Part shown: positions 1-8,372 of the stretch, piece after piece | How positions within the stretch are numbered: position 1 is the stretch's first letter | Layout: each line of letters starts with the position of its first letter | NCBI RefSeq assembly: GCF_000803065.1 | Contig: NZ_JSXI01000060.1 | Coordinates: forward strand, 1 to 58,260 | DNA from: Sphingomonas sp. ERG5 | Lineage (GTDB): Bacteria > Pseudomonadota > Alphaproteobacteria > Sphingomonadales > Sphingomonadaceae | Reading direction: 5' to 3' | DNA length: 58,260 nucleotides | Made by a program: the position numbers and the translations under genes | The notes under the pieces: model-generated | What the model was told of the DNA's origin: nothing | The model's database searches: none | Seen by the model: the letters and a program-made list of their open reading frames with translations, nothing else

Positions 1-48
1 ATATTATATGGCGCGAGATCGAGGCGGCGGCCTGAATAAGCGACATGG

Positions 49-74
49 ATATGTTACATACCGGTGTAACATAT
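49..74. promoter_or_regulatory. Perfect palindrome, probable operator
   Basis: Two perfect 10-bp arms, ATATGTTACA and TGTAACATAT, flank the 6-bp spacer TACCGG. Size and symmetry fit the operator of a dimeric TetR-type repressor. The nearest gene to the right ends at 351 on the minus strand, so the site probably serves a gene to the left of the window. The binding protein is not visible here. Confidence 0.5.
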
Positions 75-200
75 CTCCTCCCGCCCCTTCCCGGCAATGC
101 GGTCGCCGGCGGCGATTCAACCGTCACTCGGGGTGGGGCATGTCATCCCGTGCCGGAATACCGGCGCGTTCTTTCTTATCGTCCGAAACAGGAGTGCCGC

Positions 201-245
201 GGCGTCAGCGGCGTCAGCGGCGTCAGCGGCGTCAGCGGCGTCAGC
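201..245. repeat. 9-bp tandem repeat, five copies
   Basis: GGCGTCAGC is repeated five times head to tail without mismatch, followed by a partial sixth unit. It lies outside any gene I can support. A 9-bp unit would keep frame if translated, but neither strand looks coding here. Such arrays change copy number by slippage. Confidence 0.8.
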
Positions 246-281
246 GGCGCCACCGGCTCGCGCATGATCGGCGCAAACAGC

Positions 282-320
282 GCTTCGACGGCCCCGGATC
301 TGGTCCGGGGCCGTCGAAGC
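282..320. terminator. Long perfect hairpin downstream of the LOG gene
   Basis: A 17-bp perfect stem (282-298 with 304-320) encloses a 5-nt loop. It starts 31 bp beyond the stop of the minus-strand LOG-family gene. There is no T-run, so intrinsic termination is unproven. It could also be a member of a dispersed palindromic family. Confidence 0.45.
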
Positions 321-350
321 GAGGTAATTCCCCTAAAAATGCTGCTGCCG

Positions 351-1235
351 CTAGTCGAGCACCACGCCGGTCTCGGGCCGTTCGCGATAGAAGTCGCGAA
401 CGACCTGCCAGCCTTCTTCGGCGGTTTCGACGAATTTGAAGATGCTCATGTCGCGCGGCGACACCACGCCTTCCTCGACCAGCGCCTCGAAATTGACCAC
501 CCGGTTCCAGAAGTCCCGGCCATAGAGCAGCACCGGGATCGGCTGGATCTTGCCGGTCTGGATCAGGGTGAGCAGTTCGAACAGTTCGTCGAACGTGCCG
601 AACCCGCCCGGGAAGGCGGCGAGCGCGCGGGCGTGGAGCAGGAAGTGCATCTTGCGCAGCGCGAAATAATGGAACTGAACGCTCAAGGATGGCGTCACAT
701 AGGGATTGGGCGCCTGCTCATGCGGCAGGACGATGTTGAGGCCGATCGATTCCTGGCCGACATCGGCGGCACCGCGATTGGCCGCTTCCATGATCGACGG
801 GCCGCCGCCCGAGCAGACCACGAAATGGCGCTTGCCCTCGGTATCGCGAGGAAACTGGCTGGCTTTGGCGGCGAGTTCGCGCGCGACGTCGTAATATTTC
901 GACTTGGCGATCAGGCTCTCGGCGATACGGATCGCCTCTTCGCCCTGCGCCAGTTCGAGCAATGCCTGTGCCTTGGCCGGTTCGGGGATTCGCGCCGAGC
1001 CGTAGAAGACGAAGGTTGAGGCGATATTGGCCTCGTCGAGCACCAACTGGGTCTTGAGCAGCTCAAGCTGGAAACGGACCGGACGCAAATCCTCGCGCAG
1101 CAGGAAATCAAGGTCCTGGAAGGCGAGCTTGTAAGCCGGATTTTCGGTTTGCGGGGTGCTGATGCCGGTCTTGGCGGTTTCGGCATCCTGGCGGGCGCGC
1201 GGAAAGACCCGCGACGGTACATGTGTATCACTCAT
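351..1235 (-). CDS. LOG-family (TIGR00730-type) nucleotide phosphoribohydrolase-like protein
   Basis: A 294-residue protein with the LOG/lysine-decarboxylase-like Rossmann fold signature. A glycine-rich VCSGGGPSIMEAANRGA segment is followed by the diagnostic PGGFGTFDELFE motif, whose E and R/T residues form the active site in cytokinin-activating LOG enzymes. Long LOG homologues like this one usually hydrolyse nucleoside monophosphates to base and ribose 5-phosphate; the old 'lysine decarboxylase' name is misleading. The N-terminal ~90 residues extend beyond short plant-type LOGs. The start is the ATG at 1235, and no better in-frame start lies near. It is transcribed away from the next minus-strand gene with a ~90-bp gap. 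Substrate cannot be read from sequence. Confidence 0.85.
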   Translation of the reverse strand: MSDTHVPSRVFPRARQDAETAKTGISTPQTENPAYKLAFQDLDFLLREDLRPVRFQLELLKTQLVLDEANIASTFVFYGSARIPEPAKAQALLELAQGEEAIRIAESLIAKSKYYDVARELAAKASQFPRDTEGKRHFVVCSGGGPSIMEAANRGAADVGQESIGLNIVLPHEQAPNPYVTPSLSVQFHYFALRKMHFLLHARALAAFPGGFGTFDELFELLTLIQTGKIQPIPVLLYGRDFWNRVVNFEALVEEGVVSPRDMSIFKFVETAEEGWQVVRDFYRERPETGVVLD

Positions 1236-1326
1236 CCCGGCACTTTAGAGCAAAGTGGCGGAGGTTAGAAGCGTTGTAGATTTGCCGGGTCGGATTCAGC
1301 CAAGGGCGTCGCCGCCAAAAACCAAC

Positions 1327-2004
1327 TCAGCGGCAGAAGTTGGCGTGATCATCCTCGAGGTGCAGATGGTTGTAGTGCACCGCATTATAATCCGGGCTGA
1401 GCACCGTGCCGAGCCGCTTGCAGGCGGAGGCGCGGACCGTGCGCAGGAACGCCTGCACATCGCGGTCGTCCGATCGCCAGCCCTGCTCGATGCTGATGCG
1501 CCGCCCGTCGCGCAGCACAAAGGCCGAGACATCGACCGCATTAGCGATGGCGTGGCCCGATAATCGGCTGCTATTGCCCGCGCTGCCGACGATCTTGCGG
1601 CAGGCATAGGTGCCATAGGTTTCGATCTTCACCAGGTCGCTGCCGAGCATTTGCCGCGCGGCGGGCGCGACGCCATTGCGTGCCCAGCCGACAAAGGCCA
1701 GGGCAAGGCCGCAGCGCATGCCCTTTATGCCGGTCACCGGTACGCCGATATCGATCAGCTGCACCGTGCCGACCATGTTGCAGCCGCCGCCAAAGTCGCG
1801 ATCGGGCAAGGGGCTGAACTGGATATTGTCGCGCGACAGATCCGCATAGCAGGCGCGTGTCTCGCGCGACGTCGGGAGGTCTACCCTCGCCGGCTGCGTG
1901 TCGCGCCGCGGTGCCGGGCGATCGTTGTCGCCGCCGCCGAACAGGCAGCCGGACAGCAATAGGGGGAGGAGCAGAACGAGCGCGCGATTCACTCGATTCG
2001 GCAT
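1327..2004 (-). CDS. Extensin-like C-terminal domain lipoprotein
   Basis: About 225 residues. From the ATG at 2004 the protein opens with a basic, hydrophobic signal ending in the lipobox LLSGC, so it is probably an acylated periplasmic protein. The rest matches the bacterial extensin-like C-terminal family: conserved cysteines, GSAGNSSRLSGHAIANAVDVS with the SxHxxGxAxDV pattern, and a C-terminal HYNHLHLE motif. This resembles D-Ala-D-Ala metallopeptidase-like folds with His/Asp metal ligands. A wall-related role is inference. A longer reading from 2079 adds an unlikely leader, so the 2004 start is preferred. Confidence 0.8.
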   Translation of the reverse strand: MPNRVNRALVLLLPLLLSGCLFGGGDNDRPAPRRDTQPARVDLPTSRETRACYADLSRDNIQFSPLPDRDFGGGCNMVGTVQLIDIGVPVTGIKGMRCGLALAFVGWARNGVAPAARQMLGSDLVKIETYGTYACRKIVGSAGNSSRLSGHAIANAVDVSAFVLRDGRRISIEQGWRSDDRDVQAFLRTVRASACKRLGTVLSPDYNAVHYNHLHLEDDHANFCR

Positions 2005-2109
2005 AGCGCCGGCGCGATAAACGTCCAGCGGTCGAAGCGCTGTAATCGTTGTGCGGTGCGGAAAGTCCGATTGACACAAGACGCCACATCGCTAGGGCCG
2101 TCGACGGGC

Positions 2110-2149
2110 CACGCGGTCCCAACGCCGCGCGTGCTCTCTGTAAGGAGAG
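2110..2149 (+). ncRNA. Structured serC leader (candidate serC RNA motif)
   Basis: Two adjacent hairpins precede serC. The first pairs CACGCG (2110-2115) with CGCGTG (2128-2133). The second pairs CTCTC (2134-2138) with GAGAG (2145-2149) and places the Shine-Dalgarno AAGGAG in its loop and 3' arm, six bases before the ATG. A tandem-hairpin leader of this kind upstream of serC is known in Alphaproteobacteria as the serC motif. Assignment is by position and fold, not by covariance search. Confidence 0.5.
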
Positions 2150-2154
2150 ACTAC

Positions 2155-3318
2155 ATGACTGAGTTACCTGCGCACACTGCGCATGCTACGCTTGCGCAAC
2201 CCGAACAGCCCGCTGTTCTCCCTGCGCGTCCCTATTTTTCCTCCGGTCCCTGCGCCAAGCCTCCCGGCTGGGCCGCCGCCAATCTGGCCACCGAATCGCT
2301 TGGGCGCTCACATCGCTCGAAGATCGGCAAGACCCGGCTGCAATATTGCATCGACCTGATGCGCGAACTGCTCAAGCTGCCCGACACCCACCGTATCGGC
2401 ATCGTCCCCGGCTCCGACACCGGCGCGTTCGAGATGGCGATGTGGACCATGCTCGGCGCGAAGCCGGTCACCGCGCTGGCTTGGGAAAGCTTTGGCGAAG
2501 GCTGGGTGACCGATGCGGTCAAGCAGCTCGGGCTCGATCCCACCATCGTCCGTGCCGATTACGGCCAGCTGCCCGATCTGGGTCAGGTCGACTGGTCGAA
2601 TGACGTGCTGTTCACCTGGAACGGCACCACGTCGGGCGTGCGCGTGCCGAATGGCGACTGGATTGCCGACGATCGTGCGGGTCTGAGCTTCGCCGACGCG
2701 ACCAGCGCGGTGTTCGCTTATGACATTCCGTGGGACAAGATCGATGTCGCGACCTTCTCGTGGCAGAAAGTGCTGGGCGGCGAAGGCGGTCATGGCGTCC
2801 TGATCCTTGGTGCCCGCGCGGTCGGGCGGCTCGAAAATTACACGCCGAAATGGCCGCTGCCCAAGGTCTTCCGCCTGGTGTCGAAGGGCAAGCTGACCGA
2901 AGGCGTGTTCAAGGGCGAGACGATCAACACCCCGTCGATGCTCGCGGTCGAGGACGCCATTGCGGCGCTCGAATGGGGCAAGTCGGTCGGCGGCGCCGAA
3001 GGGCTGATCGCGCGGTCGGATGCCAATGCGGCGGCGCTCGACAAGATCGTGTCCGAGCGTTCATGGCTTGGCCATCTTGCTGCGGACGAAGCGTCGCGGT
3101 CGAAGACCAGCGTCTGCCTGACCGTCGAAGGTGCCGATGAGGCGATGATCAAGGCGTTCGCCGGCCTGCTCGAAAAGGCCGGCGCGGCCTATGACATCGC
3201 CGGCTATCGCGATGCCCCGGCCGGCCTGCGCATCTGGTGTGGTGCGACCGTCGACACCGCGGACATCGTCGCGCTCGGCCCATGGCTCGACTGGGCCTAC
3301 GCGACCGTCACTGCCTGA
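2155..3318 (+). CDS. serC: Phosphoserine aminotransferase
   Basis: A 387-residue PLP enzyme that converts 3-phosphohydroxypyruvate and glutamate to phosphoserine in serine biosynthesis. Family signs: YFSSGPCAKPPGW near the N-terminus, HRIGIVPGSDTGAFEMAMW, WNGTTSGVR and the PLP-lysine context FSWQKVLGGEGGHG. This is the alphaproteobacterial long form. The ATG at 2155 is chosen because AAGGAG sits just upstream and the protein aligns from there; an upstream in-frame ATG at 2056 would swallow the structured leader. serA follows on the same strand after a palindromic repeat, so the two enzymes of one pathway form a likely operon. Confidence 0.95.
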   Translation: MTELPAHTAHATLAQPEQPAVLPARPYFSSGPCAKPPGWAAANLATESLGRSHRSKIGKTRLQYCIDLMRELLKLPDTHRIGIVPGSDTGAFEMAMWTMLGAKPVTALAWESFGEGWVTDAVKQLGLDPTIVRADYGQLPDLGQVDWSNDVLFTWNGTTSGVRVPNGDWIADDRAGLSFADATSAVFAYDIPWDKIDVATFSWQKVLGGEGGHGVLILGARAVGRLENYTPKWPLPKVFRLVSKGKLTEGVFKGETINTPSMLAVEDAIAALEWGKSVGGAEGLIARSDANAAALDKIVSERSWLGHLAADEASRSKTSVCLTVEGADEAMIKAFAGLLEKAGAAYDIAGYRDAPAGLRIWCGATVDTADIVALGPWLDWAYATVTA

Positions 3319-3326
3319 TCCTTCCC

Positions 3327-3403
3327 GTCATTCCCGCGAAAGCGGGAATCCCGCTGCCTTTCCCCGGACCGAAGAAGCGGGATCCCGCTTTCGTGGGGAT
3401 GAC
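3327..3403. repeat. Dispersed palindromic repeat, family A, copy 1
   Basis: The element begins GTCATTCCCGCGAAAGCGGG and ends CCCGCTTTCGTGGGGATGAC. Outer ends are inverted and each arm folds into its own small hairpin. It fills the serC-serA spacer. Related copies are at 17879, 25652 and 26352. Such REP/MITE-like elements are common in sphingomonad intergenic regions. Confidence 0.85.
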
Positions 3404-3428
3404 GAAGACACAGAAAGCTACCCAAACC

Positions 3429-5006
3429 ATGCCTAAAGTCCTCATTTCCGACCAGATGGATCCCAAAGCCGCGCAGATCTTCCGCGAACGCGGCGTCGAG
3501 GTCGACGAGATCACCGGCAAGACCCCGGAAGAACTGATCGCGATCATCGGCGACTATGATGGTCTTGCGATCCGCAGCTCGACCAAGGTGACCAAGGCGA
3601 TCCTCGCCGCGGCGAAGAACCTCAAGGTGATCGGCCGTGCCGGGATCGGCGTCGACAATGTCGATATCCCCGCCGCGTCAGCGCAGGGCGTCGTCGTCAT
3701 GAACACCCCGTTCGGCAATTCGATCACCACGGCGGAACATGCCATCGCGCTGATGTTCGCGCTTGCCCGCCAGCTGCCCGAAGCCGACGCGTCGACTCAA
3801 GCGGGCAAGTGGGAGAAGAACCGCTTCATGGGCGTCGAGCTGACCAGCAAGACGCTCGGCCTGATCGGTGCGGGCAATATCGGCTCGATCGTCGCCGATC
3901 GTGCGCGCGGACTGCGCATGAAGGTCGTCGCGTTCGATCCGTTCCTGACCCCGGAGCGCGCGATCGAAATGGGCGTGGAGAAAGTCACGCTCGAGGATCT
4001 GCTCGCGCGCGCCGATTTCATCACGTTGCACACACCGCTGACCGACCAGACGCGCAACATCCTGTCGGCGGAGAATCTGGCGAAGACCAAGCCGGGCGTG
4101 CGCATCATCAATTGCGCGCGGGGCGGACTGATCGACGAAGTGGCGCTGAAAGCGGGACTCGATTCGGGCCATATCGGTGGAGCGGCGCTCGACGTGTTCG
4201 TGACCGAGCCGGCCAAGGAAAGCCCGTTGTTCGGCACGGCGAACTTCGTGTCCACGCCGCATCTCGGCGCGTCGACCAATGAGGCGCAAGTCAATGTCGC
4301 GATCCAGGTCGCCGAGCAGATGGCCGATTATCTGGTGTCGGGCGGCGTGACCAATGCGCTCAACGTCCCGAGCCTGTCGGCTGAGGAAGCGCCGAAACTG
4401 AAGCCGTACATGGCGCTGGCCGAAAAGCTCGGCAGCCTGATCGGGCAGCTGGCGCACGGCGCGCTGTCGGGCATCGCGATCGAGGTCGAGGGCGCTGCCG
4501 CGTCGCTTAACCAGAAGCCGATCACCAGCGCCGTGCTCGCCGGGCTGATGCGCGTCCACACCGACACGGTGAATATGGTCAATGCGCCCTATCTGGCCAA
4601 GGAGCGCGGGATCGACGTGCGCGAGGTACGCCATGACCGCGAAGGCGATTACCACACGCTGCTGCGCGTGACGGTGAAGACCGATGCGGGCGACCGGTCG
4701 GTCGCGGGCACCTTGTTCGGCGATGCCGCGCCGCGTCTGGTCGAACTGTTCGGCATCAAGGTCGAAGCCGATCTCGCCGGCAATATGCTCTATGTCGTCA
4801 ATGAGGACGCGCCCGGCTTTATCGGCCGGCTCGGCTCGCTGCTCGGCGAGGCGGAGGTCAATATCGGCACTTTCCACCTCGGTCGGCGCAATGCCGGCGG
4901 CGAGGCGATTCTGCTGCTGTCGGTCGACGAGCCGGTGACGCAGGACCTGCTTGCCAAGGTACGCGGCCTGTCGGGCGTGCGCACCGCAATGGGGCTGTCC
5001 TTCTGA
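3429..5006 (+). CDS. serA: D-3-phosphoglycerate dehydrogenase
   Basis: A 525-residue enzyme of the long SerA class that oxidises 3-phosphoglycerate to 3-phosphohydroxypyruvate with NAD, the first step of serine synthesis. Visible order: substrate-binding half with AIRSSTKV, NAD fold with LGLIGAGNIGSIVADRA (about 145-165), INCARGGLIDE, the catalytic region ending TPHLGAST, then the intervening ASB domain and a C-terminal ACT domain (NEDAPGFIGRLGSLLGEAEVNIGTF). The start MPKVLISDQ at 3429 is the conserved N-terminus; upstream in-frame codons translate the palindromic repeat and are rejected. The ACT domain suggests serine feedback control, as known for the family. Confidence 0.96.
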   Translation: MPKVLISDQMDPKAAQIFRERGVEVDEITGKTPEELIAIIGDYDGLAIRSSTKVTKAILAAAKNLKVIGRAGIGVDNVDIPAASAQGVVVMNTPFGNSITTAEHAIALMFALARQLPEADASTQAGKWEKNRFMGVELTSKTLGLIGAGNIGSIVADRARGLRMKVVAFDPFLTPERAIEMGVEKVTLEDLLARADFITLHTPLTDQTRNILSAENLAKTKPGVRIINCARGGLIDEVALKAGLDSGHIGGAALDVFVTEPAKESPLFGTANFVSTPHLGASTNEAQVNVAIQVAEQMADYLVSGGVTNALNVPSLSAEEAPKLKPYMALAEKLGSLIGQLAHGALSGIAIEVEGAAASLNQKPITSAVLAGLMRVHTDTVNMVNAPYLAKERGIDVREVRHDREGDYHTLLRVTVKTDAGDRSVAGTLFGDAAPRLVELFGIKVEADLAGNMLYVVNEDAPGFIGRLGSLLGEAEVNIGTFHLGRRNAGGEAILLLSVDEPVTQDLLAKVRGLSGVRTAMGLSF

Positions 5007-5011
5007 ACCTC

Positions 5012-5046
5012 AACCGGCATTCCGGCTTTGCGCCGGAATGCCGGTT
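5012..5046. terminator. Perfect 15-bp hairpin after serA
   Basis: Arms 5012-5026 and 5032-5046 are perfectly complementary with a TTTGC loop. The hairpin starts six bases after the serA stop and ends 19 bases before the hisZ ATG. No U-tract follows, so it may be a weak terminator, an mRNA-stabilising structure, or a repeat element. Confidence 0.5.
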
Positions 5047-5065
5047 AGTGCAGAGGGCTTCCGAC

Positions 5066-6172
5066 ATGACCCACGCACTGCTTCCCGAAGGTTTTCGTGA
5101 CCGGCTGCCGCCGTTCGCCGATGCCGCCGCGCGTCTCGAACAGGCGATCCTCGGGGCGGCGCATTCCCATGGCTATGAGCGTGTCGATCCGGCGCTGGCC
5201 GAGTTCGAGGCAGGGCTGGCCGGCCGGCTCAAATCCGCACGGACCCAGGACGCGGTGCGCTTCGTCGATCCGGTCAGCCAGGCAACGCTGGCGATCCGCC
5301 CCGACATGACGGCGCAGATCGGGCGAATCGCGGCGACGCGCATGGGCCATCATCCGCGCCCGGTGCGGCTCGCTTATGCGGGGCCGGTGCTCAAGCTGCG
5401 TGCATCGCAGCTTCGTCCCGAGCGTGAACTGCGCCAGATCGGCTGCGAGCTGATTGGACTCGATACCGTCGCCGCGGCGCGCGAGATCGTCGAGGTCGTG
5501 GTCGAGGCGCTGGCCGCGGCAGGGGTCACTGGGGTGTCGATCGATTTCACCTTGCCCGACCTGGTCGATGTCCTTGCCGCCGGACCATTTCCGGTCGATG
5601 CGGGGCAGATCGATGCGTTGCGCGACCGGCTCGATGCCAAGGATGCCGGCGGCGTCGCGGCGATCGCGCCGGCCTATCTGCCGTTGATCGAGGCGGCTGG
5701 ACCGTTCGAGGCGGCGCATAATCGGCTTTGCGCGTTCGACGCGGGCGGGACATTGACCTCGCGACTCGATGGATTGTGGAGCATCGCCGGGGGGCTCAAG
5801 GGCCGCGTCGCGCTGACGCTTGACCCGACCGAACGGCACGGGTTCGAGTATCAGACCTGGCTTGGCTTCTCGATCTTCGCCGATGGCGTGCTTGGCGAGA
5901 TCGGGCGCGGCGGCAGCTACACCATCGTTCATGAGGACGGCGCCGAAGAAGCGGCGATCGGTTTCTCGCTCTATGCCGATGCGATCGTTGCGGCCGGGCT
6001 TGGCGATATCGATCGCCGCCGCCTGTTCGTTCCGCTCGGTACCGATCCTGCGCTGTCCGCCGCAATGCGTGGCCAGGGCTGGGTCGCCGTCACCGCGCTC
6101 GAAGCCGGCGATACGCCGGAAGCGCAACTCTGCACTCACATACTGGTCGGCAGCGAAGCCCGCCCACTCTAA
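5066..6172 (+). CDS. hisZ: ATP phosphoribosyltransferase regulatory subunit
   Basis: A 368-residue class II aminoacyl-tRNA-synthetase-like protein. It matches HisZ: LLPEGFRDRLPP at the N-terminus, then motif-2-like AIRPDMTAQIGRIAATR, VRLAYAGPVLK, and RELRQIGCELIG. HisZ lacks aminoacylation activity and partners the short catalytic HisG in the first histidine step; hisG is not in this window. It is shorter than true HisRS (no anticodon-binding domain), which supports HisZ. Start ATG 5066 follows GAGGG; a GTG at 5048 is less likely. It lies nine bases before purA, so co-transcription is likely. Confidence 0.9.
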   Translation: MTHALLPEGFRDRLPPFADAAARLEQAILGAAHSHGYERVDPALAEFEAGLAGRLKSARTQDAVRFVDPVSQATLAIRPDMTAQIGRIAATRMGHHPRPVRLAYAGPVLKLRASQLRPERELRQIGCELIGLDTVAAAREIVEVVVEALAAAGVTGVSIDFTLPDLVDVLAAGPFPVDAGQIDALRDRLDAKDAGGVAAIAPAYLPLIEAAGPFEAAHNRLCAFDAGGTLTSRLDGLWSIAGGLKGRVALTLDPTERHGFEYQTWLGFSIFADGVLGEIGRGGSYTIVHEDGAEEAAIGFSLYADAIVAAGLGDIDRRRLFVPLGTDPALSAAMRGQGWVAVTALEAGDTPEAQLCTHILVGSEARPL

Positions 6173-6181
6173 GGATCTACC

Positions 6182-7471
6182 ATGGCAAATGTAGCGGTCA
6201 TCGGCGCCCAATGGGGCGATGAAGGCAAGGGCAAGATCGTCGACTGGCTGGCCGAGCGTGCCGATGTCGTGGTCCGTTTCCAGGGCGGGCACAATGCCGG
6301 CCATACGCTGGTCGTTGGCGAGAAGGTCTATAAGCTGTCGCTGCTGCCTTCGGGCATTGTGCGCGGGACGCCCTCGGTGATCGGCAATGGCGTGGTGCTC
6401 GATCCCTGGGCGCTCAAGGCCGAAGTCGAGAAGCTTGCCGGGCAGGGCGTGACGATCACCCCCGACACGCTGATGATCGCCGACAATTGCGCGCTGATCC
6501 TGCCGTTCCACCGCGATCTCGATTCGCTGCGCGAGGATGCGAGCGGCGCAGGCAAGATCGGCACGACGCGGCGCGGCATTGGCCCGGCCTATGAGGACAA
6601 GGTCGGCCGGCGCGCGATCCGCGTCTGCGACCTGGCGCATCTCGATGCGCTCGATGCGCAGCTCGACCGGCTCACCGCGCATCACGATGCGCTGCGTGCC
6701 GGGTTCGGCGAGCCGCCGATCGATCGCGCCGCGCTGGTCGAGGAACTGCGCGCGATCGCCGATTTCGTGCTGTCCTTCGCCAAGCCGGTATGGCGCAATC
6801 TCAACGAGGCGCGGTCGCGCGGCAAGCGCATCCTGTTCGAAGGCGCGCAGGGCGTGCTGCTCGATGTCGATCACGGCACCTATCCGTTCGTCACCTCGTC
6901 GAACACGATTTCCGGCACGGCGGCGGGTGGATCGGGGCTTGGCCCCAGCGCGGTCGGTTTCGTGCTCGGCATCGCCAAAGCTTATACGACACGAGTCGGT
7001 TCGGGGCCGTTCCCGACCGAGCTGGAGGACGAGACCGGCGAGCGGCTGGGCCAGCGCGGGCATGAATTCGGCACCGTCACTGGACGCAAGCGCCGTTGTG
7101 GCTGGTTCGATGCGGTGCTGGTGCGGCAATCTGCGGCGGTCGGCGGCATCACCGGCATTGCGCTGACCAAGATCGACGTGCTCGACGGCTTCGACGAAGT
7201 GAAGATCTGCACCGGATACCGGCTCGGCGAAGAGACACTGAACTATTTCCCGGCGCATGCCGCCGACCAGGCCCGGGTCGTGCCGATCTATGAGAGCATG
7301 CCGGGCTGGAGCGAGACCACGGCGGGTGCGCGCAGCTGGGCCGATTTGCCGGCGCAGGCGATCAAATATATCCGCCGCATCGAGGAGTTGATCCATTGTC
7401 CGGTGGCTCTGGTCTCGACCAGTCCGGAGCGCGAGGACACGATCCTGGTCCGCGATCCCTTCGCGGATTGA
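6182..7471 (+). CDS. purA: Adenylosuccinate synthetase
   Basis: A 429-residue enzyme joining IMP and aspartate with GTP to give adenylosuccinate, the first committed AMP step. Signature sequences are present and ordered: GAQWGDEGKGKIVDWL with the catalytic Asp and P-loop, the QGGHNAGHTL substrate motif, GTTRRGIGPAYEDK, and a C-terminal GTP-specificity region (TKIDVLDGFDEVKIC). Length is typical. It follows hisZ by nine bases and ends at a strong hairpin. No anomaly seen. Confidence 0.97.
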   Translation: MANVAVIGAQWGDEGKGKIVDWLAERADVVVRFQGGHNAGHTLVVGEKVYKLSLLPSGIVRGTPSVIGNGVVLDPWALKAEVEKLAGQGVTITPDTLMIADNCALILPFHRDLDSLREDASGAGKIGTTRRGIGPAYEDKVGRRAIRVCDLAHLDALDAQLDRLTAHHDALRAGFGEPPIDRAALVEELRAIADFVLSFAKPVWRNLNEARSRGKRILFEGAQGVLLDVDHGTYPFVTSSNTISGTAAGGSGLGPSAVGFVLGIAKAYTTRVGSGPFPTELEDETGERLGQRGHEFGTVTGRKRRCGWFDAVLVRQSAAVGGITGIALTKIDVLDGFDEVKICTGYRLGEETLNYFPAHAADQARVVPIYESMPGWSETTAGARSWADLPAQAIKYIRRIEELIHCPVALVSTSPEREDTILVRDPFAD

Positions 7472-7475
7472 AACG

Positions 7476-7508
7476 TCCGGTCCTTCACATCCTCCGTGAA
7501 GGACCGGA
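7476..7508. terminator. Bidirectional hairpin terminator between convergent genes
   Basis: TCCGGTCCTTCAC (7476-7488) pairs perfectly with GTGAAGGACCGGA (7496-7508) around a 7-nt loop. It sits between the 3' ends of purA (plus) and the small exported protein (minus), five bases from each stop. Position and 13-bp stem fit a shared terminator, though U-tracts are poor on both sides. Confidence 0.6.
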
Positions 7509-7513
7509 AAAGC

Positions 7514-7723
7514 CTATTTCGGTTCGGTGCCGTTCGGCGCCGGAGTGGTCGGTCTGGTGGCAGCGTTGTCCATCGGCATGTCGTTGGTCATCGGCGTTTC
7601 GACTATCGCGTTGTTGGTTATGATGTTGTTGGTGGTCGACTGGCCTGGTGCGGTGGTCATGTTGGCCAGCGCGGCGGTCGACAGGCCAAGAACGGCCACA
7701 CTCATCATCGTGGTAATACGCAT
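7514..7723 (-). CDS. Small exported Asn/Thr-rich protein
   Basis: A 69-residue protein from the ATG at 7723, preceded by GGGAG. Residues 1-20 form a typical Sec signal (MRITTMMSVAVLGLSTAALA). The mature part is low-complexity, rich in N, T, M and P, with no known domain. I do not recognise it. Upstream in-frame ATGs give a basic leader unlike secreted proteins. It converges with purA. It may be a lineage-specific periplasmic peptide; function unknown. Confidence 0.55.
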   Translation of the reverse strand: MRITTMMSVAVLGLSTAALANMTTAPGQSTTNNIITNNAIVETPMTNDMPMDNAATRPTTPAPNGTEPK

Positions 7724-7968
7724 AGGTCCAGCTCCCGTTATACCCTCCTGATCGAGGGATCTGGAAAGGAACGGCCCGGGTCGGGATACGGTCCGGTGTG
7801 GTGCTCGTCCTGTCGTAAGATTCGAACAATTTTCCCGTGAGGCAACTGCTTTTTCGGCTATATTGAGCCGAGCGTCGCAATTTCTGATCGACGCCACCTG
7901 GATTGGCAGGCGTCATTCGATCGGCGCGGCGAATTCGATACGACTCCAATGTTGATGGAAAGCGTACC

Positions 7969-8250
7969 TCAACGTTGGCAGGCGCGGTCATCCAGTGTCA
8001 GCGTTAGGCCACGTATCGACGCGTGAACCGTATCGCCCACGCGGCAGTTGAGGCGCGCAGCCAAAACGGATTTTGCTCCGAGGATGCCATTCTGACTTCG
8101 CGCTGTGACCACCACTTCGTCGGCATCCCATTTCGGGTTTATTTGCGGCGCAATACTGACCACGACCGCCCAAGTCTCGCGTTTCGGCTGTTCGGAGCAG
8201 GCCGTTAAAGCAAAGGTCCCTGCCAGCAGACTTAGTCGAACCGTTCGCAT
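7969..8250 (-). CDS. Small putative lipoprotein
   Basis: A 93-residue product from the ATG at 8250. MRTVRLSLLAGTFALTAC gives a lipobox, so Cys18 is probably acylated. The mature part (EVVVTARSQNGILGAKSVLAARLNCRVGDTVHASIRG) looks like a small beta-rich periplasmic domain with two further cysteines (N-C-R and D-R-A-C). I do not recognise a family. It lies downstream of tonB on the same strand with a 122-bp gap, so it may or may not share the transcript. Confidence 0.55.
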   Translation of the reverse strand: MRTVRLSLLAGTFALTACSEQPKRETWAVVVSIAPQINPKWDADEVVVTARSQNGILGAKSVLAARLNCRVGDTVHASIRGLTLTLDDRACQR

Positions 8251-8372
8251 GGCCCATAGTGAGTGGTTTCGGGAGCGTCCGCAACTGTCCAATCGCGGCT
8301 GCGACCCGTTTCTGGAAAAGGGCTCTAGCGTGGGCGAACGGCAGGATTCGAGCCGCCTTCTGCCCGGCCAGT

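Larger units (their letters stand above)
1..350. other. Gene-free left margin
   Basis: I see no convincing gene. The stretch holds the palindrome at 49-74, a 9-bp tandem repeat at 201-245 and a long hairpin at 282-320 at the 3' end of the minus-strand gene that ends at 351. Open frames crossing it continue antisense through that gene and have no conserved motif. Confidence 0.5.

Noticed and set aside
45..1019. Long plus-strand open frame antisense to the LOG gene
   Set aside because: The minus strand carries clear LOG motifs; the plus frame is Arg/Glu/Ala-rich shadow typical of high-G/C antisense.
3678..4877. 399-codon minus-strand open frame inside serA
   Set aside because: Antisense shadow of a full-length SerA.
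5045..7396. 783-codon minus-strand open frame across hisZ and purA
   Set aside because: It spans two well recognised genes on the other strand, has shadow composition and no motif.
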